Assembly: GCF_000321225.1 (NCBI RefSeq)
Contig: NW_004450267.1
Location: forward strand, 3,425,742-3,489,741
DNA from: Odobenus rosmarus divergens
Lineage: Eukaryota; Chordata; Mammalia; Carnivora; Odobenidae
Direction of reading: 5' to 3'
DNA length: 64,000 nt
This document shows positions 23,659 to 34,515 of the stretch, one piece after another. The position numbers and the translations under genes are program-made. Below the pieces are notes generated by a model. The model was not told the DNA's origin. It saw only the letters and a list, made by a program, of their open reading frames with translations, and made no database searches. Numbering within the stretch: position 1 is the first letter of the stretch; each line of letters opens with the position of its first letter.

Positions 23659-23836
23659 AAAGTCTCTGGCTTTATGTTTAGCTGAAGGAGAGAGCCTTGA
23701 AATGAGATTCAGGCCACCTGGGTCCTAATCTGGGCTTGACTGTTAAATAACGGTATACCCATGCATGTGCACTCTTGGGACCTCAGTTTCCTCATCTGTG
23801 GAATCAGGAAAGGGGGGGTGACTAGCTTGTCCTGAA

Positions 23837-24021
23837 GGGGGTCACTTGGGTGGCTCAGTTGGTTAAGCATCCGAACCTTGATTTTGGCTCAGGTTCTGAT
23901 CTCAGGGTGGCAGGATCGAGCCCTGTGTCGGGCTCCATGCTCAGCATGGAGTTTGCTTGTCCCTCTCCCTCCCCTGACTCTCTCAAATAAATAGATAAAT
24001 AAAATCTTAAAAAAAAAAAGA
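23837..24021 (+). repeat. can-SINE (older subfamily)
   Basis: Contains CCTTGATTTTGGCTCAGG and a short tail with AAATAAATAGATAAATAAAA. Target duplication TTGTCCTGAAGGG lies at 23827-23839 and 24022-24034; the three terminal Gs overlap the element start. Confidence 0.9.
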
Positions 24022-24712
24022 TTGTCCTGAAGGGCCCTTCCAGTTCTGACCACCTGTGCTTATGATAGTCCAACTGCTGTGAAAATAAACACGGGGTTAA
24101 TGTTTGTTCATTGTACAATGTTTATTGTATACTGACTTGGTGGCAGGCGTTGTGCTAGGAGCTGAGGACAAAAAGATGAATTCAATATAGTTGCTGCTCT
24201 CCAAGACTTCACAGTCCAGTGAGGGAGGCAGAGTTAAAGACAATAATGTTACAATAAGGAAGTTCAGAGGTAGAGATGCAAGGAGCATGGACAAGGAGTT
24301 AGGGAGGCCTGGGCCCCTTTTCTGGACGAGATGGTCCTTGAGCTGGCTTTTTAAAAATGAGTAGGGATCAGCCCAGGGAAGTGGCAGAAGGAGGTCATTC
24401 CAGTTAGACAGAATCACTTAAGCAATGGCATGAAGACAAGAAACAGTCTCAGGCGCATGGTGAGAAGCATATTCTCCATGGCTGGAGCAGGACTTAGAAG
24501 GCCAGGAGAAGTGGTGAATGAGGCTGGAGGGGTAGGCAGGTGCCAGACCTGAAAATTCCCATGTGTTATGCTCAGAGGCTGAGGCTGCAGCCCGTGATTG
24601 GTAGGAACCCACTGAGTGCTTATAATGGGAAGGGTTACAAGGTCACATCTGTGGTTTGGTATCAGTGTGGGGGGTGGGTTTGAGGGGGACAGGTTCAAAG
24701 GAAAAGAGACTT

Positions 24713-24900
24713 CTTTTTAAAAAAGATTTTATTTACTTACTTTAGAAGGGGGTGAAGAGCAGGGGCGGGGGAAAGAATCTTCAGCAGACCTGGTGCTGAG
24801 CATGGAGCCCCACATGGGGCTCCATCTCACGACCCTGAGATCATAACCTGAGCTCAAACCAGGAACTGGTCGCTCAACCGAATGAGCCACCCATGCGCCC
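24713..24900 (-). repeat. can-SINE, diverged
   Basis: AAAAGATTTTATTTACTTAC tail end, CTCCATCTCACGACCCTGAG, and final GAGCCACCCATGCGCCCC. No clear target duplication. Confidence 0.85.
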
Positions 24901-25149
24901 CAGGGTGCCTGGAGGAAAGGAGTGGGAGAAGGTACGGATGTGACTGAGTGAGTGGGTTAGTTGGGGGTTGGCACACAGTTAACATTGCTCTGACTGCCTT
25001 GATTTTCTTGAAGAAGATCTAGGTCCTGTGCTTGGCTCTGCTGGGGAGTGGGCAGCTTCGGAAGAGTGGTGAGGACTGAGGGTTCTCACTGAGGCGAGTG
25101 GGGGAGGAAATGGAATCAGGAGAAGAGAAGAGATGGCTGGCTGGGAGGT

Positions 25150-25440
25150 GTCCTGCCACTGTAACAAATTACCATAAACTTGGCATAAGTCAACAGAAAC
25201 TGACAATTCTGCCGGCTAGAAGTCCAACACAGGTCTCGCCGGGCCAGAACTGAGGTGTCACAGGATCTCCTTCGTGGATGCTCTGTGGAAGAATTTGTCC
25301 TGGCCTCTTCCAGTTTTTAGAGGCTGCCTGCATTCTTTGGCGTGTAGCCCCTCCCTCCATCTCCAAAGCCATCAGGGGAGGGTTGGATCCTTCTCACATC
25401 ACATCACTCTGACCCTCTCTCTGCCTCCTTCTTCCACTTA
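25150..25440 (-). repeat. MaLR (MLT1/MST-like) LTR, antisense
   Basis: ACTGTAACAAATTACCATAA, then CTAGAAGTCCAACACAGG and CTCTTCCAGTTTTTAGAGGC resemble the reverse complement of an MLT1/MST 3' half. Confidence 0.55.
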
Positions 25441-25450
25441 AAAAAAAAAA

Positions 25451-25755
25451 GTCGAGATGAGATGCATATACCATAAAATTAACCATTTTGAGGTCAACAA
25501 TGAAGCGGTAGTTAGTGTGTTCACAATGTTGTGCAACCACCACTTCTATGTAGTTCCAAAGCATTTTCATCACCCCAAAAGGAAGGCCCATATCCATTAA
25601 GCAGTTGGTCCCCATTCTTCTCTCTCTCCAGCCCCTGATAACCACCCATCTGTGCTCTGTAACTATGGATTCACCTATTCCTTGTAGTTCATATGAATGG
25701 ACTCCAATGACATGTGACCTTTTATGTCTGGCTTCTCTCACTTAGCATACTGTTT
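25451..25755 (-). repeat. L1M-type LINE 3' fragment
   Basis: CATAAAATTAACCATTTTGA, AATGTTGTGCAACCACCACT, TTTTCATCACCCCAAAAGGA and GTCTGGCTTCTCTCACTTAG give about 300 bp of antisense L1M 3' region. Confidence 0.8.
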
Positions 25756-26099
25756 TGGAGGCCCCCATCCCCACTTTGAAGGAGGCTTGGGAGGGGGAGA
25801 GGGGAAGGATAAGAGGCTAGGAAGGAATTGATAGTGGGAGGAAGGAAGTGGGCCAGGGCAGGTCTCCCCGAATTTCAGGATGTGTTCAACCACGGAGGAG
25901 TTTCAGCAGAGATCCTGATTTAAGGGATCCAGAAATTGGCCCAGGGGCTCCTGGTGCAGCCAGTGGGTGAGTTCACTCTGTGACGGATGTTGATATCGAT
26001 CCTGGAGGTCTTGAGGAGGTAAAAGAGTCAATATAATAGGAGTTAGAAATGAGGAGGGCTAAAGAGCCAGAGGCTGTTGTCACACAGGAGGATTTTTTA

Positions 26100-26324
26100 T
26101 TTATTATTTATTTTTTAAATTTTTTTAAAAGATTATTTATTTATTTATTTGAAAGACAGAGAATGAGAGAGAGAGAGAGAGCACATCAGAGGGGGGAGGG
26201 TCAGAGGGAGAAGCAGACTCCCTGCTAAGCAGGGAGCCCGATGTGGGACTCGATCCCGGGACTCCAGGATCATGACCTGAGCTGAAGGCAGCCGCTTAAC
26301 CAACTGAGCCACCCCAGGCGCCCC
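26100..26324 (-). repeat. can-SINE (TCAGAGGGAGAAGCAGACTC subfamily)
   Basis: Long AT-rich tail. Exact 14-bp duplications AGGAGGATTTTTTA lie at 26086-26099 and 26325-26338. Body very close to the next SINE, 160 bp away. Confidence 0.93.
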
Positions 26325-26481
26325 AGGAGGATTTTTTAAGCTGGAGAGTCGTTGGACCCCCGAGCTCATTCCCACCTTCAGGCCTGCATGTTTGCCCCAC
26401 ACAGTGCTATCCAGATCTGTAGTTGTGAGTGTTCTAGCACCCACATTAAAGAGGTAGAAAGAAACAGGCCAAATTAATTTT

Positions 26482-26672
26482 TTTTAAAGATTTTATTTAT
26501 TTATTTGAGAGAGAGAGAATGAGAGATAGAGAGCACGAGAGGGAAGAGGGTCAGAGGGAGAAGCTGACTCCCTGCCAAGCAGGGAGCCCGATGCGGGACT
26601 CGATCCCGGGACTCCAGGATCATGACCTGAGCCGAAGGCAGCCGCTTAACCAACTGAGCCACCCAGGCGCCC
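26482..26672 (-). repeat. can-SINE, near-twin of the preceding one
   Basis: Shares CGATCCCGGGACTCCAGGAT and GCAGCCGCTTAACCAACTGA with its neighbour. It has its own 16-bp duplication AGGCCAAATTAATTTT (26466-26481 and 26673-26688), so it is an independent insertion rather than a segmental copy. Confidence 0.93.
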
Positions 26673-26929
26673 AGGCCAAATTAATTTTAATAATATAGTC
26701 TATTTAACTCAACATAGCCAAAATATTATCATTCAATATATAATTATTATAAGATGATTGAGATATTTTCATTCTTTTTTTCGAAGTCCTGGAAATCTAG
26801 TGTGTATTTCACACCTGCATCACACCTCAGTTTGGACCAACTAGATTTCAAGTGCTCAACAGCCACATGTGGCTTGTGACTTCCTTACTGGTCAGCACAG
26901 GCTAGAATGTTCCTGCATGCCTGACTCCA

Positions 26930-27190
26930 CCTCCTTGAGATCTCTGCTCAGAGACACCTTCTCTGACCTCATGGTCTAAACCAACCACCTTCTGCTCTTA
27001 GCCCTGCTTTTTTGTGTGTGTTGAGACTTACCACTATTTGAGATTTTATTATTTGTTTGCTTATTCTCTGCCTCCCTGTAGGATATAAATCCCATGAGGG
27101 CAAAGACCTGTCTGTCTGCTTTAATATCGTATCCCCAGCAACTACATCACATTCATCACAGACTCACAACAAATGTTTATCGAATGACTT
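26930..27190 (-). repeat. L2-type LINE 3' fragment
   Basis: GAGACACCTTCTCTGACCTC, AATCCCATGAGGGCAAAGAC, TATCGTATCCCCAGCAACTA and CAACAAATGTTTATCGAATG match the antisense L2 3' end. Confidence 0.75.
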
Positions 27191-27464
27191 TGAGGATCCC
27201 AGATTAGTCATTGGTTGTCTCTGAAGCTAACATGCATTCCGTGGAGTGTTGGGGGAGGAGGCCCGAGAGGGAGGATCATGATGCAAGAAATAAGGTGGGA
27301 GAAAGCCAGCCTGGACGCTTTCTGTGAGCTCAAAGGCTGACTCTCAGATGTCAAGTCAGAGGCCAGGTTTCTTGCCCGCTGTGTCCTGGCTGTGTGTGGA
27401 TTCAACCACCGCCTTATCCTGTTCTAGGAGAAACCAGCCCACCGAATGGCACTTCTGCCTGCCA

Positions 27465-27478
27465 CCAGTAGATGGGGC
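27465..27478 (+). promoter_or_regulatory. Candidate CTCF core motif
   Basis: CCAGTAGATGGGGC matches the core consensus CCASYAGRKGGC at 11 of 12 positions. A few such matches are expected by chance in 64 kb on two strands, so this is only a candidate. Confidence 0.25.
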
Positions 27479-27479
27479 A

Positions 27480-28620
27480 GCATCACACAAAAAAGCCTGT
27501 GGTCTGATGCAGTTTCTAACCTGGTCCCCAACTGCCTTGGCTCATGTTGTTCTGGAACTGCCCTGTGTCTCAGGTCCGTGGTGTGGGCTCATAAATGGTG
27601 CCACCAGTTTTCCCGGCTGAAGAAACTCAGCCTCAGTTGTGACGAGGTGAGGCCGGCCCCAGAGGCCAGCCCGGGCCCAGGCCCAGCTCCAGGCCCCAGG
27701 TCCAGGCTGGCAAGAGACAGCCTTGTTCTTCTCCTCCTGGGTCTGTGAGCACCAGCACAGACAGTGACTCACACGTTAGAGTGTTCACATTTGCCGAGAA
27801 CCTTTCTGTCCTCCCAAGGTCGAAAACAAATTATGGAGAAGGTAGTCCAGGCGTGGCAGAGACCAGTCCATAGGAGCAGTTCTGTGGGCCTCCGCACCCA
27901 GAACTGATGCCCTCACTGCTTCGGAGAAGCTGGGCCTGCCAGTGGAATCCTCCCTGCCATTGTGGTCCATGGCTCTCCCTGCTACCGTGTGATGCCCGAG
28001 GTGGTGCCCTTGCGGAAGCTGAGACCAGCCTTAGCTCCCACCACTGGTCCTCTCTTGTCTTCCCCGAACCCTTCTGGGCCTTGGACCTCTGAGCAACTTG
28101 GAAATGGTACCTGCTTGAACATGACATCTACTATCGGAGAGTTTAGACCTCAAGATTATGGACCAGCTAACGGTCACTTAACACTGGTTAATCTGGTGTG
28201 TTTTTTTTTTTTTTTAACCAGACTTTTTGGTTTGGAGCACATACAGTCTACTTGATTGCCACTGCAAGATTTTCCAGAAATTTGAGCAGAAGAGGAGTTC
28301 ACTTTGGCTTAAATGGCTTATGACAGTCCTAACTCGTTCATTCCAGCACAAGGCCTGGTATCCCTCCATTAGTCCATTAGTGCAGCTGGGGAGTAAGTCA
28401 TCACAGCTCTGGTCTAATGATACCGTGGGGCAAGAGTCAGCCGTGAAAAGGCCATTCCTTCCCTCAGATACTAGGGGGGACCAAAAACACCATCGGGAAA
28501 CTTTTATTCTCATTGTTATAATCATTAAACTCCGTCCTAATCTGCACGTGTGTATGCATGTTCGTGTCCTATAATTCTGCTGTCTTCTATATCCTGAAAG
28601 CCCTTTAGTTCTTCCCTGCT
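27480..28620. other. Intergenic, GC-moderate, no exon supported
   Basis: Several overlapping open frames occur at 27450-28130 on both strands, in C/G-rich sequence with CCAG/GGCC runs. None shows family similarity or splice structure. A T run sits at 28200-28216. Confidence 0.4.
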
Positions 28621-28985
28621 TGGAGAAAGCCTGCTCATTCTTCAAACATCACCTTCTGTGGAGCCTTTTCTGATTTTCATACTCGAAATGAAACTGCTCT
28701 TCTTCCAGCTTCTCATAGTACTTTGGGTCTTTCTCAGGGCACGTAGCTCTGTCTTCCCATTCACATGCATGTCTCCTTCATTAATTCAACAATCAAGTAA
28801 TGCCTATTTGTGTACCAGGCACTGGGGACACAGGGTGCTCTCCTAGTTTCAGTGGAAGCCCAGAGCTGGGTGCAATTTACATCCTTCATTGGACTGGGAG
28901 CTCCTTGGAGATAGGAACTGGGTCTGCTCCTGGCTCAGGGCCTGGCACCAAAAAGTACTCCGAAAAGTTACATTGAAACTCAGCA
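28620..28985 (-). repeat. L2/MIR-type relics
   Basis: TTCTTCAAACATCACCTTCT, then TGGACTGGGAGCTCCTTGGA and GCTCAGGGCCTGGCACC look like antisense L2 3' text. The piece near 28800 (TTGTGTACCAGGCACTGGGG) also resembles a MIR/L2 end. Confidence 0.5.
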
Positions 28986-29596
28986 CCAATGAGTCTGAGA
29001 AAACTGGGTTAGAATTCAGAGAAAAGTTATTTAAATTTCAAAGAAAGGTTAAAAGTTAGCAAAGGTAGGGCTCCAGAGAATTTCCAGGAGGGGCTACGGT
29101 GGTGGTTCTGAAATCAGTGGTTTTGGCATGGAAGCCAAAGATATCCAAGATCCCCAGTGGATGGGGCCTGTGGAGTAAAGGGGGTCCACGGTCCTCCTCC
29201 AGGACGAACTTGGGAGTTTGATGCAGGATCATCTGGACATTTATCACACATTCCAGCTTGAAGTTTTTCTTTTTTGCTTTGACTGAGCAGACCATAGAGG
29301 CAAGCAGGTTGTTTTGAGGGTCCAGAAATGAGTTATCAGCCAAAGGTCAAGCTGGTCAGATGACTGAAGCTACACTGTTCAGTCAGCATAGGAGAAAAGC
29401 ATAATAATGTGATTGTCATTCCTAGTGGACGGTGGCTGAGCATTATTAGACAGTGAAATAAAAAAAGGTCACTTGGATTTTTACTAGGAATTCTTACCCA
29501 AAATGTGTCAGTGATGTAATAAAACTGAATGACTGACCTGCCAAAATAAAATGAGTTCTAATCATACATAAGCATTACTTAGAAATTGTATGGGTC

Positions 29597-29794
29597 GGGC
29601 GCCTGGGTGGCTCAGTTGGTTAGGCGACTGCCTTCGGCTCAGGTCATGATCCTGGAGTCCCGGAATGGAGTCCCACATCGGGCTCCCTGCTCATCGGGGA
29701 GTCTGCTTCTCCCTCGGACCCTCTTCCCTCTCGTGCTGTCTATCTCTCATTCTCTCTCTCTCAAATAAATAAATAAAATCTTAAAAAAAAAAAA
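29597..29794 (+). repeat. can-SINE
   Basis: GGGCGCCTGGGTGGCTCAGT head. Exact 16-bp duplications AGAAATTGTATGGGTC lie at 29581-29596 and 29795-29810, which suggests a recent insertion. Confidence 0.94.
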
Positions 29795-29810
29795 AGAAAT
29801 TGTATGGGTC

Positions 29811-30369
29811 TCAGAAAACTGCTCTTCTCTGAGGCCTGAGAGCAGGAGGGGCTGCTGCTAGGGATTAGGCATAGGAAGCACTTTATTTATGGGCTGTATA
29901 CCATATTGTTCACTCCAATCACCCCATTATGTTCATCTCACTTCTCACTATCTGCTTGTCTGTGGAGAAAGGGCTCCAAGATCCTAAAAGATAAGTCTCG
30001 CTGTTTTCCTTGCTTCTATTACTTTTAATGAAAAAAAAATTGTGAAAAAAAATAGTATTAAACAGCACCCAGTCATTCTCAGAGAGCTGTCACACATGGA
30101 AAGAACCACTATTTCCCCAACCTTTTTACATAGTAAATTAGTCTAAATCCCACGTTCTACCACTTCCCCCAGAAGTTTCGATGTAGACGTACATTTATTT
30201 AGCGAGTTGCAATTCAGCCCGAGGGTGGAGTGTCAGAATTCAAGTTGCTTTTCCCGAGGGGTAACCCCGGGTCTTGGCGATACCTGTAGGTAAATGAGAT
30301 GTTGGTAAATTTGAGATGTAATTGCGGGATTGGACCAGTTTCCCCTTTCCCTCGACAAATGGCTGCAAC
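29811..30369. other. Upstream flank of FAM43A: no element named
   Basis: AT-rich, CpG-poor sequence that changes sharply to CpG-dense sequence at about 30370. Confidence 0.4.
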
Positions 30370-30474
30370 TAGGTCCCTTTAAGAGACCAGGGACCCGCCG
30401 GCCGTCCGAGCCCGAAACGCATCCTCTTCTCTGCTCCTCCCCTGTCCCCGCGCAGCGAATGGTTCGCGCCGGCC

Positions 30475-30482
30475 TATATTTA
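30475..30482 (+). promoter_or_regulatory. FAM43A: TATA-like box, possible FAM43A core promoter
   Basis: TATATTTA is an isolated AT-rich octamer in GC-rich sequence. Transcription would start near 30505, giving a 5'UTR of about 950 nt. The start site is inferred, not seen. Confidence 0.35.
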
Positions 30483-30958
30483 CCCGAGATCTTGCTCCCG
30501 GACCGCAAGGATGTGAGGCTGGCGAGCCGGCTACTGCTCGCAGCACGGGACAGGCGCGCCGCAAGGGCGGGCAGCAGACCTCGGGGACCTCGGGAGCGGA
30601 GTCGGACACCCCCGGAGGGAAGAAATGAGGTAGCGACCGTCCCGGAGCCGACCATGCGCGCGCCCCACCCTCGGCGCCCCGCGCTGCCCCGGCCGAGCCA
30701 GCCGGGACAGTGAGCCAGCCGAGCCTGAGTCCCCGCGTCGGGCCGGAGCGAAGATGCAGTGAGCCACAGGCGGAGTGCTGCGCCGGGCCCGCCGCGGCCA
30801 GCCGGGGCAGCATCTGACTGCACTCCCGGCAAGCCGCACATTCTGGGACCAGCCCAGACGAGGGGCTCTCAGGCTCCAACACCACTTAGGGGCGGGGAGC
30901 AGTGGCCGCTGGGCACACTCGCTATCGAGTTTCCGCGGTTTCTAGTCCCAGCCCTGGG

Positions 30959-30960
<2 letters not shown>

Positions 30961-31026
<66 letters not shown>
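30961..31026 (+). repeat. (GT)n(GA)n microsatellite in the FAM43A 5' region
   Basis: A GT run passes into a GA run, probably within the 5'UTR. If transcribed it would give a GU/GA-repeat leader segment that may vary in length. Confidence 0.95.
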
Positions 31027-31029
<3 letters not shown>

Positions 31030-31456
31030 CGGTGGGCCTTTCCAGGTTCACCGAAGAGTTCCTGCATATTCTCGCCCCGTCCCGGCTGCTTTGGCTGGGG
31101 CACCCTCTGCGCGCGCGCATCTCTTTTTAACGTTCCTCTCTGATTTCTTTTCTCTCATTTTGCCTGCCTAAGACTCTTTGCCCTCGTCCTTGCCCTGGCT
31201 GGGGTAAATCTGTGCGCGCTTTCCTCCTCCCCCCGCCCCCTCGCAGCTGAATATTTTCTTCTCTTTTAAAATTTGTACCCGTACCCCCTTCGGCGGGGTC
31301 CCTGAGCACGATACTCCCTAACCGCCTCTCTACCACTGGGCCACTCCCAGCAGAGTTTTATTTTTCTGTCTTGCCCGGGCTAGGGCGGGTGGCTCGGCGG
31401 GTCTTGTACCCCGCACTCCGCCGCCGCCGCCCAGCTGCGCGGGGCGCCCTCCGGAG

Positions 31457-32317
31457 ATGCTGCCGTGGAAGAAGCACAAGTTCGAGCTGCTGGCCGAGGC
31501 GCCGCCACGGCAGGCGTCCAAGCCCAAGGGCTACGCGGTGAGCCTGCACTACTCGGCGCTCAGCTCGCTGGCGCGGGCGTGCCCCGAAGGCGCGCTCAGC
31601 CGGGTGGGCAGCATGTTCCGCTCCAAGCGCAAGAAGCTGCACATCACCAGCGAGGACCCCACTTACACCGTGCTCTACTTGGGCAATGCCACCACCATCC
31701 AGGCGCGCGGCGACGGCTGCACTGACCTAGCGGTGGGCAAGATCTGGAGCAAGAGCGAGGCGGGTCGTCAGGGCACCAAGATGAAGCTGACTGTGAGTGC
31801 GCAGGGTATCCGCATGGTGCACGCCGAGGAGCGCGCGCTGCGCCGCCCGGGCCACCTCTACCTGCTGCACCGCGTTACCTATTGCGTGGCAGACGCTCGG
31901 CTGCCCAAGGTCTTCGCCTGGGTATACCGGCACGAGCTCAAGCACAAGGCGGTAATGCTGCGCTGCCACGCGGTGCTGGTGTCCAAGCCCGAGAAGGCTC
32001 AGGCCATGGCCCTGCTGCTGTACCAGACGTCGGCCAACGCACTGGCGGAATTTAAACGGCTCAAGCGGAGGGACGATGCGCGTCACCAGCAGCAGGAGCT
32101 GGTGGGCGCGCACACCATCCCGCTAGTGCCGCTGCGCAAGCTGCTCCTGCACGGACCCTGCTGCTACAAGCCGCCGGTGGAACGCAGCCGCAGCGCGCCC
32201 AAGCTGGGCTCCATCACCGAGGACTTGCTCGGCGAACAGCAGGAGCAGGAGCTGCAGGAGGAAGAGGAAGAGGAGCACACGGAGGGCTGCCTGGAGGAAG
32301 AGGAGGAGGAGGAGGAA

Positions 32318-32349
<32 letters not shown>

Positions 32350-32782
32350 GGAGGAGGAGGACCGTGCTGAGGACCGACACCCGGCAGTGGAAGAGGCCAA
32401 GGCGCAGCGGGCGCTGGTGGTGGCCATGCACTTGGAATGCGGGGACTTGCTGGACACGCTGGAGAGTGGCCGCGAGGAGGCGCTAGGGGGCGGCGGGGTC
32501 TCCCTGGGCCCTGGGGCTGGGCCGTCGCCTCTGCTGATGGGCAGCGCCCCCGACATGAAGGCCGAGCTGTCCCAGCTTATTAACGACCTGGGAGAGCTCA
32601 GCTTCGGCAACGACGTGCGCAGCCTGCAGGCCGACTTGCGGGTGACGCGCCTGCTGTCCGGAGAGAGCACCGGCAGCGAGAGCTCCATCGAAGGCGGGGG
32701 CCCGGACGCCACCTCTGCCACCGCCGGGGACCGGTCGGGCCCTGCCGACGGTGCCAACCCAGAGGAGCCCCACTCGGGTTGA
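31457..32782 (+). CDS. FAM43A: FAM43A, PID/PTB-domain protein
   Basis: An uninterrupted 441-codon frame, ATG to TGA, near identical to human FAM43A (423 residues as I recall), which is also a single coding exon. The start MLPWKKHKFELLAEAP is conserved and has G at -3. Residues about 66-203 form a phosphotyrosine-interaction (PID/PTB-like) domain, with YLGN at 74-77 in the first strand and FAWVYRHE at 153-160. An Arg/Lys-rich stretch (200-206) follows, then Ser-rich RSRSAPKLGSITEDLLGEQ. The acidic tract includes 22 consecutive Glu (280-301), longer than in human and accounting for most of the length difference. The C-terminus is conserved (KAELSQLI, GELSFGNDVR, STGSESSIEGGGPD). Its molecular role is poorly known; an adaptor function is inferred from the PTB fold. 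Confidence 0.97.
32294..32359 (+). repeat. FAM43A: GAG/GAA tract coding 22 glutamates in FAM43A
   Basis: In-frame run of mixed GAG and GAA codons, residues 280-301. A preceding shorter Glu run (about 267-272) is separated by HTEGCL. Codon mixing suggests growth by unequal exchange or slippage followed by point change. Confidence 0.95.
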
Positions 32783-33526
32783 GATCGCAGCAGCCCCCTG
32801 CGCGCGCCCCTGACGCCCCACTGTGACTCCCCACCCGTCTTTTGGACAGCCTCCAGGAAAGGGGAAACGGGACGCTTGAGGCCCAGAGTTACCCTGGCCC
32901 TCTCCTTCAGCACATTTGGCTCTGTTAGAAGCGGGGCTCAGGTTGCGCGTGGAGATGTGCGAGGGGGCAAAGTGCACGGAGGAAGAGAGAGGCAGGGCCC
33001 TGGGGGCCGGGGGTGGGGGTTGAGGGGGTGGTGAGGGAAGGGCCTGCTGGTTAGCAAAGTCCTACCCGCCAGGGATGCCTGCCTGCCGGCCAGTTTCCTG
33101 TTTGTGGGGCAGCTGGGGCCTGAGGAGGAGGGGTTAATTTCCTCCCCTGACCGACCCAATAACAGGGAGCCGCCTAGCGCTGTCACTGACATGTCATTAA
33201 AAAACATTTTTTTTTCCTGCTCTCACAACGTTTGAGGCTGATGCCACCTCCTTGCCCCCAGTCTTTTTGGTGCGAGAGCTTGGGTTGTTTACCTCAGACT
33301 CAGACCCTTGAAATTCTGCCAAATTCCTCAAATAACTGTTTGGGGGTGGTGGTGGTGGGGAAATGAAAGAAAGTTGCATTTTGTTTACAGTTAAAGACAT
33401 CTAATATCTTTAAAAAAAGGAGTTTTCCTTTAAAAACACACCTTCCTCCTGCTCAAACGATCTCCCTCCATGATACTGTGTAACACATTTTGCACTGTTG
33501 TGAAGTATTTTTGACATTTTTTTTTT

Positions 33527-33534
33527 TGTACATA
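33527..33534 (+). promoter_or_regulatory. FAM43A: Pumilio element 1 in the FAM43A 3'UTR
   Basis: TGTACATA matches UGUANAUA exactly. Confidence 0.55.
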
Positions 33535-33600
33535 ACTGTGTTCTCGGAGCTAAATGTTTTTATCTTTTGCTGTGCAAAAGGGACATGTAAAATGTTCAGT

Positions 33601-33608
33601 TGTATATA
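33601..33608 (+). promoter_or_regulatory. FAM43A: Pumilio element 2 in the FAM43A 3'UTR
   Basis: TGTATATA matches UGUANAUA exactly, 74 nt downstream of the first site. Confidence 0.55.
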
Positions 33609-33686
33609 CAGAAATGTGTATAAAACATTTTGTTATTTTCTAAGAGTAGCACTGCTCTGGTTCTGTTTGCACGCCAGTGGGGAGAG

Positions 33687-33692
33687 AATAAA
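33687..33692 (+). terminator. FAM43A: FAM43A poly(A) signal AATAAA
   Basis: Canonical AATAAA about 905 nt after the stop codon, at the end of the AT-rich 3'UTR. GT-containing sequence follows (ACAGGTGAGCGTCTGG). Cleavage is expected near 33705-33715. Confidence 0.75.
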
Positions 33693-34378
33693 GAAGACAA
33701 TTCACCGAACAGGTGAGCGTCTGGAAGTGCTGCTGAAAATACTGGGGGCCGTGGGGCTGGAAGAGGGCCTGGCCATCTGCGTGAAGGTACGGTAGGACAG
33801 GGTTCGGCCTTTGCTGTGCTCGCAGGTGATTCCAGAAGGGGAACCCGCTCTTTGCATAGTCCAGGGCTTTTGTTGCCCTCCACCACGGTGGGTGCCATGG
33901 CTGGGGCCAGCTCTCACCTTCTCTTTGAGTGTATCCTCCCATATTCTTCCTGCAGTAAACTGGGCGGGGGTGGGGTGTGTGTGGACTTTTTCTGGTCTCT
34001 CGGAGTTAATTCTTGGAGATACAGGCTGAGTTCTGTTCCTCACTCCCAGACTTGTGAGGTGATTTAGGGGGGAGTGACTTTCAAGGTCTTCTGAGGTTTT
34101 ACCACCTTCTTCTGTGGGGTTCACCTTTTCCTTTACAAACAGCTCAGGGGGCTTTAAAGATCAACCAGAGACCTAAAGAAAGTGTACTTGGGGCTCTGTG
34201 AGTAGTGGGGCCATCTCTGTTTTTCCTGGAGGAAAATCAAGGAGAGAGGAAGGTTGGTAAGTTCTGATCATGGCCTGAATGAGTCATGGCGCAGGTGGGG
34301 CGGGTGGGGAGGCCAGCGGAAGAACCTATTTCCTTCCCTTCTACAACCCAGCGTGACCCAGTGGGGGAATGGTCTGGA

Positions 34379-34408
34379 GGTCAAGGCAGAGGAGAACTGT
34401 TAGAGCTT

Positions 34409-34440
<32 letters not shown>

Positions 34441-34475
34441 TGTGTGGTCAAGGCAGATGAGAACTGTTAGAGCTT

Positions 34476-34515
<40 letters not shown>

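Larger units (their letters stand above)
30370..32850. promoter_or_regulatory. FAM43A: FAM43A CpG island
   Basis: Strongly CpG- and GC-rich from about 30370 through the CDS end, interrupted only by the microsatellite at 30961-31026 and the less GC-rich 31130-31370 stretch. No SINE lies between 29795 and 34944. This fits the promoter, long 5'UTR and single coding exon of a regulated developmental-type gene. Confidence 0.85.
32783..33710 (+). other. FAM43A: FAM43A 3'UTR
   Basis: From the TGA to just past the poly(A) signal at 33687. The proximal half is GC-rich. The last 250 nt are AT-rich and carry two exact Pumilio motifs and a TTGCACT heptamer (33490-33496, a miR-130/301-type seed match). 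No repeat element was recognised in it. Confidence 0.75.

Noticed and set aside
27324..28645. Stacked open frames on both strands, up to 143 codons
   Set aside because: Frames overlap on both strands with no family similarity, as expected from GC-skewed non-coding DNA.
30233..30885. 202- and 168-codon minus-strand frames upstream of FAM43A
   Set aside because: Long frames in all directions are normal in CpG islands because stop codons are AT-rich. Composition is Arg/Ala/Gly/Pro only.
32164..32913. 249-codon minus-strand frame opposite FAM43A, with a long serine run
   Set aside because: It is the antisense shadow of the GAG/GAA glutamate tract.
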